A DNA stretch of 33,987 nt from JBPCNH01 sp051001455 (lineage in GTDB: Bacteria; Actinomycetota; CADDZG01; WHSQ01): positions 1 to 33,987 of the forward strand of contig JBPCNH010000043.1 in assembly GCA_051001455.1 (NCBI GenBank), read 5' to 3'. Position 1 is the first letter of the stretch. Every line of letters begins with the position of its first letter. Shown here piece after piece: positions 15,251 to 24,061 of the stretch. The notes under the pieces are model-generated. The model ran no database searches and was not told the DNA's origin. It saw nothing but the letters and a program-made list of their open reading frames with translations. Position numbers and translations under genes: made by a program.

Positions 15251-16648
15251 GTGGGGGACGAGACCGGGCGCGTTGTAGCGGTTGTGCTGGCGGCAGGCGA
15301 AGGGAAACGGCTTAAGTCTGATCTTCCGAAAGTCTTGCACCGGGCCGCTGGACGCCCCCTATTGGCGCATGCGCTCGATGCCGTTCGTTCTGCCGGATTG
15401 AAGCGGCCTCTTGTCGTTGCTTCGGCGCGCCGATCGGAGATCGATGCTGCGATGCAAGCGGCAGGTCATGCGGATCTGGATTGCGTCGTGCAAGATCCCC
15501 CACGGGGAACTGGGGACGCGGTTCGTGTGGCACTGGAAGCAGTGCCACCAAACACCGCTGCAGTTCTGGTTATCAATGGTGACGCTCCGCTTCTTCGCGG
15601 AGCCACCCTCCAGGCGATGATCGAAGAGCGTTCACGCAGTGGAGCGGCCGCCATCCTCTTGACGACGATCGCCCCGGAAGACCTGGACTCGGGCAAGGTG
15701 ATTCGAGACGCTGCCGGCGCGGTCGACCGGATCGTCGAGGCAAAGGATGCCTCGGACGAAGAGTTGGCGGTTCAGGAGATCAATGCGGGCGCTTATCTCT
15801 TCGACGTCGAACCGCTCCGGACCATGGTGGGACGGCTCGACTCCGGGAACGCTCAGGGCGAGTACTACTTGACCGACGTCATCGCGCTACTTCGTCAGGA
15901 AGGGCTTGCTGTTTCTGCTCATCTCGTCGGGCTGGACGAGACCCTAGGGGTTAACGATCGGGCGCAGTTGGCTGAAGCTTCGCGCGTGCTGCGTTGCCGG
16001 GTCGCTGATCACTGGATGTCCCAAGGGGTCTCGATCATCGATCCGGCCTCTACCTTCATAGACGTCAGTGTGACCATCGGTGCGGAAGCTGTGATCCACC
16101 CATTCACATTCCTCGAGGGGAAGACGGCTATCGGGAGCCGCGCGGAGATAGGACCCCAGGCCCGGATCATCGATTCCGACATCGGAGAGTCTGCGACCGT
16201 TTCCTTCTCGGTCGTGAGGGGGTCCGACATAGGACCGGAGACAAGCGTTGGGCCTTTCGCGTCCTTGCGGCCCGGAACGAAGCTCGCGCGCGGCGCCAGG
16301 CTCGGGACGTTCGTCGAGTCGAAGAACACCACTCTCGGTCAGGATAGTAAGGCGAATCACCTCGCATACCTGGGCGATGCGGAGATCGGCGAGGGGGTCA
16401 ACGTCGGCGCCGGAACGATAACCACGAACTGGGACGGGGAGTCCAAGCACAAGACCGTGATCGAGGACGATGCTTACATCGGGTCCGACACCATGCTTGT
16501 TGCTCCTGTCCGGATCGGAAAGCGAGCGGCGACCGGTGCCGGTGCCGTCGTGCGAGATGACGTACCCGACGATGCGCTAGCGGTTGGCGTGCCGGCGAGG
16601 AACATCCCAGGCAAGGGCGACAAGATGGGCAAGGGCAAGGATGGGTAA
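15251..16648 (+). CDS. glmU: Bifunctional UDP-N-acetylglucosamine pyrophosphorylase / glucosamine-1-phosphate acetyltransferase
   Basis: About 465 residues. GlmU makes UDP-GlcNAc for peptidoglycan: the C-terminal domain acetylates GlcN-1-P and the N-terminal domain adds UMP. N-terminal LAAGEGKRLKSDLPKVLH and GDAPLL are present. The C-terminal left-handed beta helix contains NHLAYLGDAEIGEGVNVGAG with the catalytic His. The CoA-site motif, normally NYDG, reads NWDG. A short Gly/Lys-rich tail ends the protein. The GTG at 15251 has GGGAGG four bases upstream; the ATG at 15239, only 15 bp after tRNA-Gln, is an alternative that adds four residues. prs follows after 79 bp. Confidence 0.94.
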   Translation: MGDETGRVVAVVLAAGEGKRLKSDLPKVLHRAAGRPLLAHALDAVRSAGLKRPLVVASARRSEIDAAMQAAGHADLDCVVQDPPRGTGDAVRVALEAVPPNTAAVLVINGDAPLLRGATLQAMIEERSRSGAAAILLTTIAPEDLDSGKVIRDAAGAVDRIVEAKDASDEELAVQEINAGAYLFDVEPLRTMVGRLDSGNAQGEYYLTDVIALLRQEGLAVSAHLVGLDETLGVNDRAQLAEASRVLRCRVADHWMSQGVSIIDPASTFIDVSVTIGAEAVIHPFTFLEGKTAIGSRAEIGPQARIIDSDIGESATVSFSVVRGSDIGPETSVGPFASLRPGTKLARGARLGTFVESKNTTLGQDSKANHLAYLGDAEIGEGVNVGAGTITTNWDGESKHKTVIEDDAYIGSDTMLVAPVRIGKRAATGAGAVVRDDVPDDALAVGVPARNIPGKGDKMGKGKDG

Positions 16649-16727
16649 AGGGGTTCCGGGAGCGTTTCTCTAGTAACCTGGACCAGCACTATGTCGATGC
16701 AGGCCGGCCGGAGCGGGAAGGCAACGG

Positions 16728-17717
16728 GTGCAGCTACCAACTCATAAGAGGTTGATGATCTTCTCGGGCACTGCGCATCCGGAGCTTGCGACGGAAGTAG
16801 CGGCCCATCTGGGGATGAAGCTCGGCCACGTCGAGATCGAGACGTTCGCTAACTCCGAGACATACGTTCGTTTCACAGACTCAGTCCGAGGTTGCGATGC
16901 TTTTGTCATCCAGAGCATCTGTGACCCCGTCGACCACCACACCATGCAGCAGTTGATCATGATCGATGCCTTGAAGCGCGCTTCGGCGAAGCGCATCACC
17001 GCCGTAGCCCCCTTTTATCCCTATTCAAGACAGGATCGCAAGGCGAGGTCGCGCGAGCCGATCACGGCGAAGCTGTTGGCGGATTGTTACGAGGCCGCGG
17101 GTACCGACCGTGTCTTGTCGGTGGACCTGCACACCGGGCAGATACAGGGGTTTTTCGACGCGCCCTTCGATCACCTGACCGCTCTTCCTTTGTTGGGTGA
17201 CCACGTCAGCGCATGGGTGGACGAGGACTATGTGATCGTTTCGCCCGACGCCGGAGGAGTGCGCCTTGCCGACAAGTACGTTCAGCACTTGAGCGAGTTC
17301 CATAACAAACTCGGGCAGGTTGCCTTCCTGCACAAGAAACGCCGCAAGGATGCTCGCAACATGATCGAGACACTCGCGGTCGTTGGTGAGGTCGAGGGGA
17401 AGGTATGCGTGATCGTTGATGACATGATCGACACGGCTGGGACCTTGACGAGCGGTGCGGAGTCCTTGGTCGCTGCGGGCGCTAAAGAGGTCTACGCCGC
17501 AGCTACGCATGCAGTGCTATCGGGTCCCGCGGTTGATCGCCTGAAGAATTCGGTGATCAAGGAGATCGCAGTCACGAACACGCTGCCTATCCCGAGCGAG
17601 AAACAGATGGATAAGTTGACGATCCTTTCGATCGCCCCAACGATCGCCCAAACGGTGAAGGCCGTCTTCGAAGAAGAATCGGTGTCAGAGCTGTTCCATG
17701 GGGAGAACCAGCCTTAG
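16728..17717 (+). CDS. prs: Ribose-phosphate pyrophosphokinase
   Basis: 329 residues. Makes PRPP from ribose-5-phosphate and ATP for nucleotide, His and Trp synthesis. Seen: FANSETYVRF, YPYSRQDRK, the SVDLHTGQIQGFF metal/ATP region, the DAGGVRLADKY flexible loop and the PRPP-binding VCVIVDDMIDTAGTL. The GTG at 16728 is supported by GGGAAGG six bases upstream. A TAACCT at 16674-16679 may be the -10, giving a leader of about 40 nt; an 18-codon reading frame (16691-16747) begins in that leader and overlaps the prs start. The glmU-prs pair is conserved in actinobacteria and Bacillus. Confidence 0.95.
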   Translation: MQLPTHKRLMIFSGTAHPELATEVAAHLGMKLGHVEIETFANSETYVRFTDSVRGCDAFVIQSICDPVDHHTMQQLIMIDALKRASAKRITAVAPFYPYSRQDRKARSREPITAKLLADCYEAAGTDRVLSVDLHTGQIQGFFDAPFDHLTALPLLGDHVSAWVDEDYVIVSPDAGGVRLADKYVQHLSEFHNKLGQVAFLHKKRRKDARNMIETLAVVGEVEGKVCVIVDDMIDTAGTLTSGAESLVAAGAKEVYAAATHAVLSGPAVDRLKNSVIKEIAVTNTLPIPSEKQMDKLTILSIAPTIAQTVKAVFEEESVSELFHGENQP

Positions 17718-17878
17718 TTCGCTGCCGGTCCCTGCTCCTGGTCTCGATCGAACGTCTGCTCGGCACAAGCGCGCAACGCCTGTTGCAAGACCAAGTCGAC
17801 GGTGACACCCGCCCCAGTTTGTCGCTGGTCCAAACGGGGACAAAAGCATTGACTCGCTCGAGCAACCAGGAGGCGACC

Positions 17879-18070
17879 ATGGGTGACGCCGACAAGAGCA
17901 ACAGGCACGAGAGGACCGGCTCCGAGGACAAGGCGGGGGCCGAGAAGGGGAACCAGTCGGAGCCGCACACACGGGAACCGGAGGTCGATAAGTCCGAGGC
18001 AGAAGAGGAGCAGGAAGTCGACGAAGCGGTCGAGGAGACCTTCCCGGCCAGCGATCCCCCCGCCTGGTAG
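17879..18070 (+). CDS. Small acidic disordered protein with C-terminal FPASDPPAW
   Basis: 63 residues, almost entirely charged or polar (Glu, Asp, Lys, Arg, Ser), with no hydrophobic core: probably intrinsically disordered. The C-terminus VEETFPASDPPAW matches a motif seen at the end of many unrelated-length small bacterial proteins of unknown function. The start is secure: AGGAGG lies five bases before the ATG, the best ribosome binding site in the window. The 161-bp space before it holds no other recognisable feature. rplY lies downstream behind its own promoter, so the gene is probably transcribed independently. Confidence 0.75.
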   Translation: MGDADKSNRHERTGSEDKAGAEKGNQSEPHTREPEVDKSEAEEEQEVDEAVEETFPASDPPAW

Positions 18071-18090
18071 GACGCCTCTCCCTCCCCCGT

Positions 18091-18119
18091 TTGAGAGAAT
18101 GCCTCTTACCAGGGATAAT
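18091..18119 (+). promoter_or_regulatory. Strong sigma-70 type promoter of rplY
   Basis: TTGAGA (18091-18096), a 17-bp spacer and GATAAT (18114-18119). It is the closest match to a housekeeping promoter in the window. Expected start is near 18126, giving an rplY leader of roughly 95 nt. Confidence 0.7.
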
Positions 18120-18127
18120 GGCTCCTT

Positions 18128-18155
18128 GCCCGGTATCAGCGAGTCGCTGCCGGGC
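18128..18155 (+). promoter_or_regulatory. Hairpin in the rplY leader
   Basis: GCCCGG (18128-18133) pairs with CCGGGC (18150-18155), enclosing a second stem CAGCG (18137-18141) / CGCTG (18145-18149) with a three-base loop; TAT bulges on the 5' side only. The element lies just after the predicted transcription start. Ribosomal protein leaders often mimic the rRNA site, and L25 binds 5S rRNA, so autoregulation is a reasonable guess. There is no T-run after it. Confidence 0.5.
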
Positions 18156-18220
18156 TACCCCGCACCCTCAGCGGCCCCGTCGCGCTGGTGCTCGAGAAAA
18201 AGTGATGGAGGAAACAACAA

Positions 18221-18922
18221 GTGGCCGAGGTAAAGCTCAAAGCTCATATACGCGAGAACACCGGTAAGGGATCGGCTCGCCAGAGTCGCATCGGAGGCAG
18301 GGTTCCTGCCGTGGTCTACGGACTGGGCATGGAGCCCACGTCGATCGAGGTCGACCGACGCGAGTTTGTCACCGCTCTCCTCGGCGAGGCCGGGATGAAT
18401 GTCTTGATCGACCTAGACGTCGACGGCTCGACCACTCTGGCGCTAACTCGTGAGCTTCAGCGAGATCCCGTAAAAGGGACGCTTCTGCACGCCGACTTCG
18501 TGAAGATCGACCGTAAGCAGGAGGTCGAGGTCGAGGTACCGGTCCATCTCGAGGGAACGCCTGCGGGTGTCGACGAAGGTGGCGTGCTGGAACACACCGC
18601 TAACTCGCTACATGTGCGATCGTTGGCAACCAAGGTGCCTCAGTTCATCATCGCCGACGTTTCGGCGTTGGCGATCGGAGAGTCATTGCGAGTCTCGGAC
18701 CTCGTCATCGGTGACGACTACACGGTGCTCAACGACCCTGAGACGGTGGTTGCTTCTGTATCCGCTCCGGTGTCGGAAGCAGAGCTCGAGGCGATGGAAG
18801 CCGACGCCGGTGTCGTGCAGGAAGAGACCGACGTCGAGGCCGAAGAGGGTCTGTCCGAAACTCCCGATGCTGCCGGAGAAGAGGCTGCCGAAGAGACGAC
18901 CGAAGGCGGCGACGAGTCCTAA
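18221..18922 (+). CDS. rplY: 50S ribosomal protein L25 (Ctc form)
   Basis: 233 residues. The N-terminal L25 domain (about 1-92, with GKGSARQSRIGGRVPAVVYG and HADFVKID) binds 5S rRNA; a TL5/Ctc C-terminal beta domain (about 93-185) and a long acidic tail (from about 186, rich in Glu, Ala and Asp) follow. The GTG at 18221 has GGAGG nine bases upstream. In Bacillus Ctc is a general stress protein; whether this copy is stress-induced is unknown, but its promoter looks housekeeping-like. The order rplY-pth is conserved (M. tuberculosis Rv1015c-Rv1014c). pth starts 21 bp downstream. Confidence 0.94.
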   Translation: MAEVKLKAHIRENTGKGSARQSRIGGRVPAVVYGLGMEPTSIEVDRREFVTALLGEAGMNVLIDLDVDGSTTLALTRELQRDPVKGTLLHADFVKIDRKQEVEVEVPVHLEGTPAGVDEGGVLEHTANSLHVRSLATKVPQFIIADVSALAIGESLRVSDLVIGDDYTVLNDPETVVASVSAPVSEAELEAMEADAGVVQEETDVEAEEGLSETPDAAGEEAAEETTEGGDES

Positions 18923-18943
18923 CGGCCTGAACGAGACCTCTCT

Positions 18944-19552
18944 ATGTCCCTGTTCCGGAAGAGGTCTTACGGCAGTGATGGCATTGACCGTTGGATCGTC
19001 GTCGGTCTAGGCAACCCCGGCGCGAAGTACGCGGACACCCGTCACAATGCCGGCGCGCGCGTTCTCGAGGTGCTGCTCGGGCGTCTCGGTGGCTCGCTGA
19101 AAAGTCACAAGTCGGGATGCCTTATAGCCGAAGGGTCGTTGGCCGCGAACCGAGTCGTCCTGGCGCGCCCGACGAGCTACATGAATCTCTCAGGCCGTCC
19201 GGTCCGGCAACTGAAGGATTTCTACAAAGCACCATTTGAGCGGGTACTCGTCGTCCACGATGAACTCGACGTCCCTTTCGGAGATATCCGCGTCAAGGTC
19301 GGGGGTGGGACCGCGGGACACAACGGGCTGAAGTCGCTGTCCGATCATCTCGGGACGAAAGATTTCCCTCGCATCCGGATCGGTATCGGTCGTCCGGCCG
19401 GACGCGACGCCGCTTCATGGGTCCTCGAGCGGTTCTCGGGCTCCGAGCGGAAAGATCTGCCCGACATACTCGAGCGCGCTGCCGACGCAGTGGAGAGCTT
19501 CATAGAACAAGGCCCCGACCGTACGATGAACGCTTTCAACACTCGCACTTAG
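18944..19552 (+). CDS. pth: Peptidyl-tRNA hydrolase
   Basis: 202 residues. Cleaves peptidyl-tRNAs dropped from ribosomes. Seen: VVGLGNPGAKYADTRHNAGA with the catalytic His in TRHN, RPTSYMNLSGRPV, HDELDVPFGDIRVK with the key Asp, and GGTAGHNGLKSL. The start ATG has no clear ribosome binding site; with only 21 bp after rplY, coupling is likely. A strong GC hairpin follows the stop before the mfd promoter, so the rplY-pth transcript probably ends there. Confidence 0.95.
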   Translation: MSLFRKRSYGSDGIDRWIVVGLGNPGAKYADTRHNAGARVLEVLLGRLGGSLKSHKSGCLIAEGSLAANRVVLARPTSYMNLSGRPVRQLKDFYKAPFERVLVVHDELDVPFGDIRVKVGGGTAGHNGLKSLSDHLGTKDFPRIRIGIGRPAGRDAASWVLERFSGSERKDLPDILERAADAVESFIEQGPDRTMNAFNTRT

Positions 19553-19556
19553 AGCT

Positions 19557-19585
19557 GCTCCCTTCGAGGCCGCCCCGAAGGGAGC
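19557..19585 (+). terminator. GC hairpin between pth and mfd
   Basis: GCTCCCTTCG (19557-19566) and CGAAGGGAGC (19576-19585) form a perfect 10-bp stem with a 9-base loop, four bases after the pth stop. No T-run follows, as in the U-less hairpins proposed as terminators in actinobacteria. Confidence 0.6.
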
Positions 19586-19606
19586 ACCCGGGGTACAAGG
19601 GGTCCC

Positions 19607-19612
19607 TACAAT
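19607..19612 (+). promoter_or_regulatory. -10 element, leaderless mfd
   Basis: TACAAT, a near-consensus -10, ends eight bases before the GTG at 19621. No ribosome binding site lies between. A TTG in frame at 19612 overlaps the box and is unlikely to be the start. Confidence 0.55.
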
Positions 19613-19620
19613 TGACGGTA

Positions 19621-22600
19621 GTGGCTTCACTTGCACCCCTCCTCGAGGCATTGCCTGAGGAGCGCCTGCGCGCGCTCCTCGAGGTCGACGCGCCGATAAC
19701 TGCGCCCGACGCGGCTCGCCCTTTCTTGCTCGCGGCCATGGTCCAGCGGCTCGGGCTTCCGGTATTGGCTATCTGTGCCCGGCAGGAAGAAGCCGATCAT
19801 CTCGTGCGGGATGTGCACGCGTTCCTGGGCCGAGATGGAGCCGAGGTGTTCCCGGGATGGGAGACCCTGCCCGGTGAACCACTATCTCCATCCGTCGAGA
19901 CGATGGGGCGCAGGCTCCATGTGCTGGCCCGCCTCGAGCACAAAGAATCGTTCGTCATCGCGACCACCGCGCAAGGCGCTACTCAGCTGGTTGCCCCTCC
20001 GGCTGGCGGGTCACTCGATGTCATCGAGATCATCCAGGGAGGAACCCTCGACATCGAGGTCGCTGCCGGCCTGCTGGCCGATATGGGGTACGAGCGCAAC
20101 TACATCGTGGAGCGCAGGGGAGAGTTTGCGATCCGCGGTGGCATCCTGGATGTCTTTCCGCCTTCGTCGGAGCGGCCGATCCGGGCCGAGCTTTGGGGCG
20201 ATGAAGTCACCGAGCTTAGAGAGTTCGCGCTCGCGTCGCAGCGGTCTCTAGGTGATGTGGGTGCTGTGGAGATCGCACCGTGCCGCGAGCTGCGGGTGAA
20301 TGACGGAACCGTGAAGCGGGCGGCCGAGCTGCTCGAAGGCGGATCAGAAGATCCTGCGGTAGCTCAACTTGCCCAAGGGATCGTGATGGACGGTGCGGAG
20401 CGGCTCCTCCCATCACTGACCGGCGGTCTACGGCCCTTGACCTCGTTCCTCCCGGACGGATCACCGGTCGTCATCCTCGAGCCGAAGCGTGTCTCCGACC
20501 GTGCGGACCAGGTGATGGAGCAGGTCACAGAATGGACGCGGTCGGCCGGGATCGAGGACCGGCACTACGCGCCCCTCGATGAGACGCTGCGAGCGGTGAC
20601 GGACGTCGTTCTCATGTCGGCATTCTCAGACCCTGCTTCGCAGGATCTGGCGATCGAGACGTGGAACACGACTGCGGGCAAGCCTGAAGAATTGGTAGAC
20701 CGGCTCGGAGCTTTAGTAGCCGACGGCTATCGTGCCGTCATCGCAGCATCCTTGCCCGAGACGGCAGAGAAGCTTCAGCGAAACATCGCCCAACTGGGTC
20801 ACCGGTTCGAACGATTGGACGCCGCCCCTCCTGCAGACGCCCCCGAGGGTGGATTCATCGTCGTCGCAGACCTGGGGAGAGGGTTCTCGCTTCCCTGGGC
20901 GCGGCTCGCACTCGTGGCCGAGTCGGATCTGACGGGTCGCCGTTCTGGAGCGGCGCGGGCCCGGCAGAGCTCGCGACGACGTCAGACCAGCGGTCCTCTC
21001 GATCTGTCGGAAGGAGATCTAGTCGTTCACGAGACTCATGGGATAGGCCGTTATGCAGGCATGGTCGAGCGTGAGTTGCTGGGGCAACACCGTGAGTACC
21101 TTGTGGTCGAGTACCTGAAGGGCGACAAGCTCTACGTGCCCAGCGACCAGGTCGATCTCGTCTCGAAGTATGTGGGCGGTGAGGCGCCGAGGATGAGCCG
21201 GCTCGGCTCGTCCGACTGGGGCAAGACCAAGTCACGCGTGCGGCGTCAGACGAGGCGCATCGCGGGAGAGCTCGTCAAGCTCTACTCCGAGCGAGCACGT
21301 GCGAAAGGCTTCGCGTTCGGGCAGGACACGCCGTGGCAGCGGGAGCTAGAGGATGCATTCCCATACGAGGAGACTCCGGACCAGGTCCGAGCCATCGACG
21401 AGGTGAAGGACGACATGGAATCGTCCCAGCCGATGGATCGTCTGGTGTGCGGTGATGTTGGATATGGCAAGACCGAGATCGCCGTGCGGGCGGCGTTCAA
21501 GGCCGTTGCCGCAGGGAAGCAGGTGGCGGTGTTGGTGCCAACGACGATCTTGGCGCAACAACATCACTCGACCTTCACAGACAGGTTCAAGACCTTTCCC
21601 CTCAGGGTCGAGATGCTCTCTCGTTTCCTCACAGCTGCCGAGGCCAAGAAGGTCACCGATGAGCTCGCCTCGGGCAAGGTCGACGTGGTCGTGGGAACAC
21701 ACAAGCTCCTTCAGCCCAGCGTCAAGTTCAGCGACCTAGGGCTGGTGATAGTCGATGAGGAACAGCGGTTCGGTGTCGAGCAAAAGGAAAAACTGAAACA
21801 GCTGAGGACGAACGTAGACATCCTCACCTTGACCGCAACGCCTATCCCGCGGACCCTCGAGATGGCTATGTCGGGGATCAGGAACATGTCCGTAGTCGAT
21901 ACCCCGCCGGAAGACCGCCATCCGGTTATGACCTACGTCGGCAACTATGACGACAACACGGTTTCCTCCGCGATCCGGCGCGAACTGCTTCGCGATGGCC
22001 AGGTTTTCTACGTACACCATCGCGTCGAGACGATCCATCATGTGGCCGCCCGCATCAAAGAACTCGTTCCGGAAGCGAAGATTGGAGTCGCTCACGGCCA
22101 GATGGATGAACGCACACTCGAGAAGGCCATGCTCGATTTCGGGGATGCTCAGACCAATGTGCTGATCTGCACGACGATCATCGAGTCTGGGCTCGACATC
22201 CCCACCGTCAACACGCTGATCGTCGAGCGGGCAGATCTATTGGGCCTTTCGCAGATGTACCAGTTGCGCGGACGAGTCGGCCGAGCGCACGAACGGGCAT
22301 ACGCCTATCTATTCTTCTCGCCCGAGCGATCTCTGACAGAGGGCGCGCACGAGCGGTTGAAGACGATCGCCGAGTACACGGGTTTGGGGTCCGGATTCCG
22401 GATCGCCATGAAGGATCTTGAGATCAGAGGAGCGGGAAACCTTCTAGGAGCAGAACAGCATGGTCACATCGCCGAGGTTGGTTTCGAGCTCTACGTGAAG
22501 ATGATGTCCGCTGCCGTCGAAGAGGCCAAAGGGATGCCTTGGCAGGATGACGGAGAGGTCAGGATCGACCTTCCGCTGCAAGCCTTCATCCCGAAGGGCT

Positions 22601-22989
22601 ACATCGAGGACGAGAATCTGCGACTCGAGGCTTACCGGCGGATCGCCGCGGCCCGCGAGTCCGATGAGCTCCTAGAGGTTCGCTCTGAACTGGTCGATAG
22701 GTACGGCGCGCCGGTGCCCGAGCAAGTAGAGGCACTTTTCGAGGTCGCGGACCTCCGGCGCTCGATGATGTCTCGCGGCATCATCGAAGCTGCGACCGTG
22801 GCCAAGCATCTGCGGATACGGCCGATCGATCTGGAAGAATCCAAGCAGGTGCGGCTCCAGCGGATCTTGCCGGCCGCCCAGTGGCGACCGACAACGGCAA
22901 CCCTTTTGATCCCTGAACGGGATGTCCCAAAGACCGGCGTGGTGGCATGGGTGACTGATCTCATAGAACAGTTAACCTCGCCTGCATGA
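19621..22989 (+). CDS. mfd: Transcription-repair coupling factor
   Basis: 1122 residues. Mfd removes stalled RNA polymerase and recruits UvrA to damage. UvrB-like N-terminal domains (about 1-340) are followed by the CarD-like RNA-polymerase interaction domain (about 461-525, DLVVHETHGIGRYAGM), a superfamily-2 translocase with Walker A GDVGYGKTE (about 611-619) and DEEQ box (about 712), motif VI QLRGRVGRAHERAYAY, and the C-terminal TRCF domain (from about 981). The GTG at 19621 was chosen because a near-consensus -10 ends eight bases before it; longer readings overlap pth. Its stop overlaps the parvulin start (ATGA). Confidence 0.95.
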   Translation: MASLAPLLEALPEERLRALLEVDAPITAPDAARPFLLAAMVQRLGLPVLAICARQEEADHLVRDVHAFLGRDGAEVFPGWETLPGEPLSPSVETMGRRLHVLARLEHKESFVIATTAQGATQLVAPPAGGSLDVIEIIQGGTLDIEVAAGLLADMGYERNYIVERRGEFAIRGGILDVFPPSSERPIRAELWGDEVTELREFALASQRSLGDVGAVEIAPCRELRVNDGTVKRAAELLEGGSEDPAVAQLAQGIVMDGAERLLPSLTGGLRPLTSFLPDGSPVVILEPKRVSDRADQVMEQVTEWTRSAGIEDRHYAPLDETLRAVTDVVLMSAFSDPASQDLAIETWNTTAGKPEELVDRLGALVADGYRAVIAASLPETAEKLQRNIAQLGHRFERLDAAPPADAPEGGFIVVADLGRGFSLPWARLALVAESDLTGRRSGAARARQSSRRRQTSGPLDLSEGDLVVHETHGIGRYAGMVERELLGQHREYLVVEYLKGDKLYVPSDQVDLVSKYVGGEAPRMSRLGSSDWGKTKSRVRRQTRRIAGELVKLYSERARAKGFAFGQDTPWQRELEDAFPYEETPDQVRAIDEVKDDMESSQPMDRLVCGDVGYGKTEIAVRAAFKAVAAGKQVAVLVPTTILAQQHHSTFTDRFKTFPLRVEMLSRFLTAAEAKKVTDELASGKVDVVVGTHKLLQPSVKFSDLGLVIVDEEQRFGVEQKEKLKQLRTNVDILTLTATPIPRTLEMAMSGIRNMSVVDTPPEDRHPVMTYVGNYDDNTVSSAIRRELLRDGQVFYVHHRVETIHHVAARIKELVPEAKIGVAHGQMDERTLEKAMLDFGDAQTNVLICTTIIESGLDIPTVNTLIVERADLLGLSQMYQLRGRVGRAHERAYAYLFFSPERSLTEGAHERLKTIAEYTGLGSGFRIAMKDLEIRGAGNLLGAEQHGHIAEVGFELYVKMMSAAVEEAKGMPWQDDGEVRIDLPLQAFIPKGYIEDENLRLEAYRRIAAARESDELLEVRSELVDRYGAPVPEQVEALFEVADLRRSMMSRGIIEAATVAKHLRIRPIDLEESKQVRLQRILPAAQWRPTTATLLIPERDVPKTGVVAWVTDLIEQLTSPA
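22973..22978 (+). promoter_or_regulatory. -10-like element before the parvulin gene
   Basis: TAACCT lies seven bases before the ATG at 22986, inside the end of mfd. A -35-like GTGACT (22951-22956) is 16 bp further up. The gene could be read both from mfd and from its own leaderless start. Confidence 0.4.
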
Positions 22990-24050
22990 GACGATTATCG
23001 ATCCTCGCTGTTGCCGCCACCGTCCTCCTCGCCGCTTGTGGAGGAACATCCGCTTCGACGGCTGCTTCCGTGCACGACGAAGAGATCCCCATTGAGGACA
23101 TCGAGCAGAGCCTGGCGGAGTTCCGCTCCACCGATCGTTACAAGCAACTTGCGGAACAGGGCGACGTCGAAGCCATAGAACGGCAGTTCGAGCAAGGGTA
23201 TCTGGCCACGTTGATCCGCCGGAAGGTTCTTGCTCCTGCCGCTGCAGAACGTGGCATCGAGGTAACCGAAGAGGATGTAGCCGAGCAGATAGAAGCCATC
23301 AAGGCCGATTTCCCCAGCGAGCAGGCTTTCCAAGAGGCTCTGAAGGAACAGGCTCTGGACGCCGATGCCCTGACCGACCTAGTGCGGGATCGCCTCATCG
23401 AGGATGCCTTGCGCGCCGACGTTACCGCCGAGACCGGGCCCTCAGAGGAAGAGATCAGGGCCTATTACGAAGAGAACCCGGATGAGTTTCGACAGACGCG
23501 AGCGCAACACATCCTTGTCGAAGACGAGGCCCTAGCGGACAGGTTGCATAAGCAGTTGACCACGGAGGGCGAAGACGATGTCGAGGCGCTCTTCGAGAGG
23601 CTCGCAAAGGAGCATTCAAACGACCCCGGCTCGGCGGAACAGGGGGGCGACCTCCAGTTCCAGGGCGCGGGCACGTTCGTCCCGCCATTCGAGGAAGCGA
23701 TGAACGAGCTCGATATCGGCGAGATATCGGAGCCCGTCGAAACCGAGTTCGGTTTCCACATCATCCGCGTCATCGATCGGAAAACGGTCGACTTCGAGGA
23801 AGCTCAGGAACAGATCACCCAGCAGCTTGCCGGCCCCGGTCAGGACGAACAATGGCAAGAGTTCTTGGCCGAGACCTACAAGGAGGCCGAGGTCGAGGTG
23901 AACCCAAGGTTCGGCGAGTTCGATCCGGCTACCGGCGAGATCCGTGATCCGGTCGCCGAGGACGTCCCCGGCGGTGAGGCTCCCGAGGATGCTCCTCCGG
24001 CGGACGAAGGCGGCGAAGGCGTGCCGCTGGAAGAGTCTCCGGCGGAATAA
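22986..24050 (+). CDS. SurA/PrsA-like parvulin lipoprotein
   Basis: 354 residues. A signal peptide ends in the lipobox LAAC (Cys18). A helical SurA-N/PrsA-like region (about 30-165) is followed by a parvulin rotamase domain (about 170-265: RAQHILVEDE, FERLAKEHSNDPGSAEQGGD, VPPFEEAMNELDIGE, TEFGFHIIRV), a helical segment, and a Pro/Glu/Gly-rich disordered tail. It should act as a membrane-anchored folding factor for secreted proteins. The start overlaps the mfd stop by four bases. In M. tuberculosis a different lipoprotein (LpqU) lies in this neighbourhood. It is the second prolyl-isomerase lipoprotein of the window. Confidence 0.9.
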   Translation: MRRLSILAVAATVLLAACGGTSASTAASVHDEEIPIEDIEQSLAEFRSTDRYKQLAEQGDVEAIERQFEQGYLATLIRRKVLAPAAAERGIEVTEEDVAEQIEAIKADFPSEQAFQEALKEQALDADALTDLVRDRLIEDALRADVTAETGPSEEEIRAYYEENPDEFRQTRAQHILVEDEALADRLHKQLTTEGEDDVEALFERLAKEHSNDPGSAEQGGDLQFQGAGTFVPPFEEAMNELDIGEISEPVETEFGFHIIRVIDRKTVDFEEAQEQITQQLAGPGQDEQWQEFLAETYKEAEVEVNPRFGEFDPATGEIRDPVAEDVPGGEAPEDAPPADEGGEGVPLEESPAE

Positions 24051-24061
24051 CCGAATCACCA

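Noticed and set aside
14783..15340. Minus-strand frame containing RQDSNLNLGDQNPSGC
   Set aside because: Antisense of tRNA-Gln and ispE; no independent coding signal.
16691..16747. 18-codon upstream frame (MSMQAGRSGKATGAATNS) overlapping the prs start
   Set aside because: No ribosome binding site, no attenuation hairpin and no regulatory codon run; probably chance.
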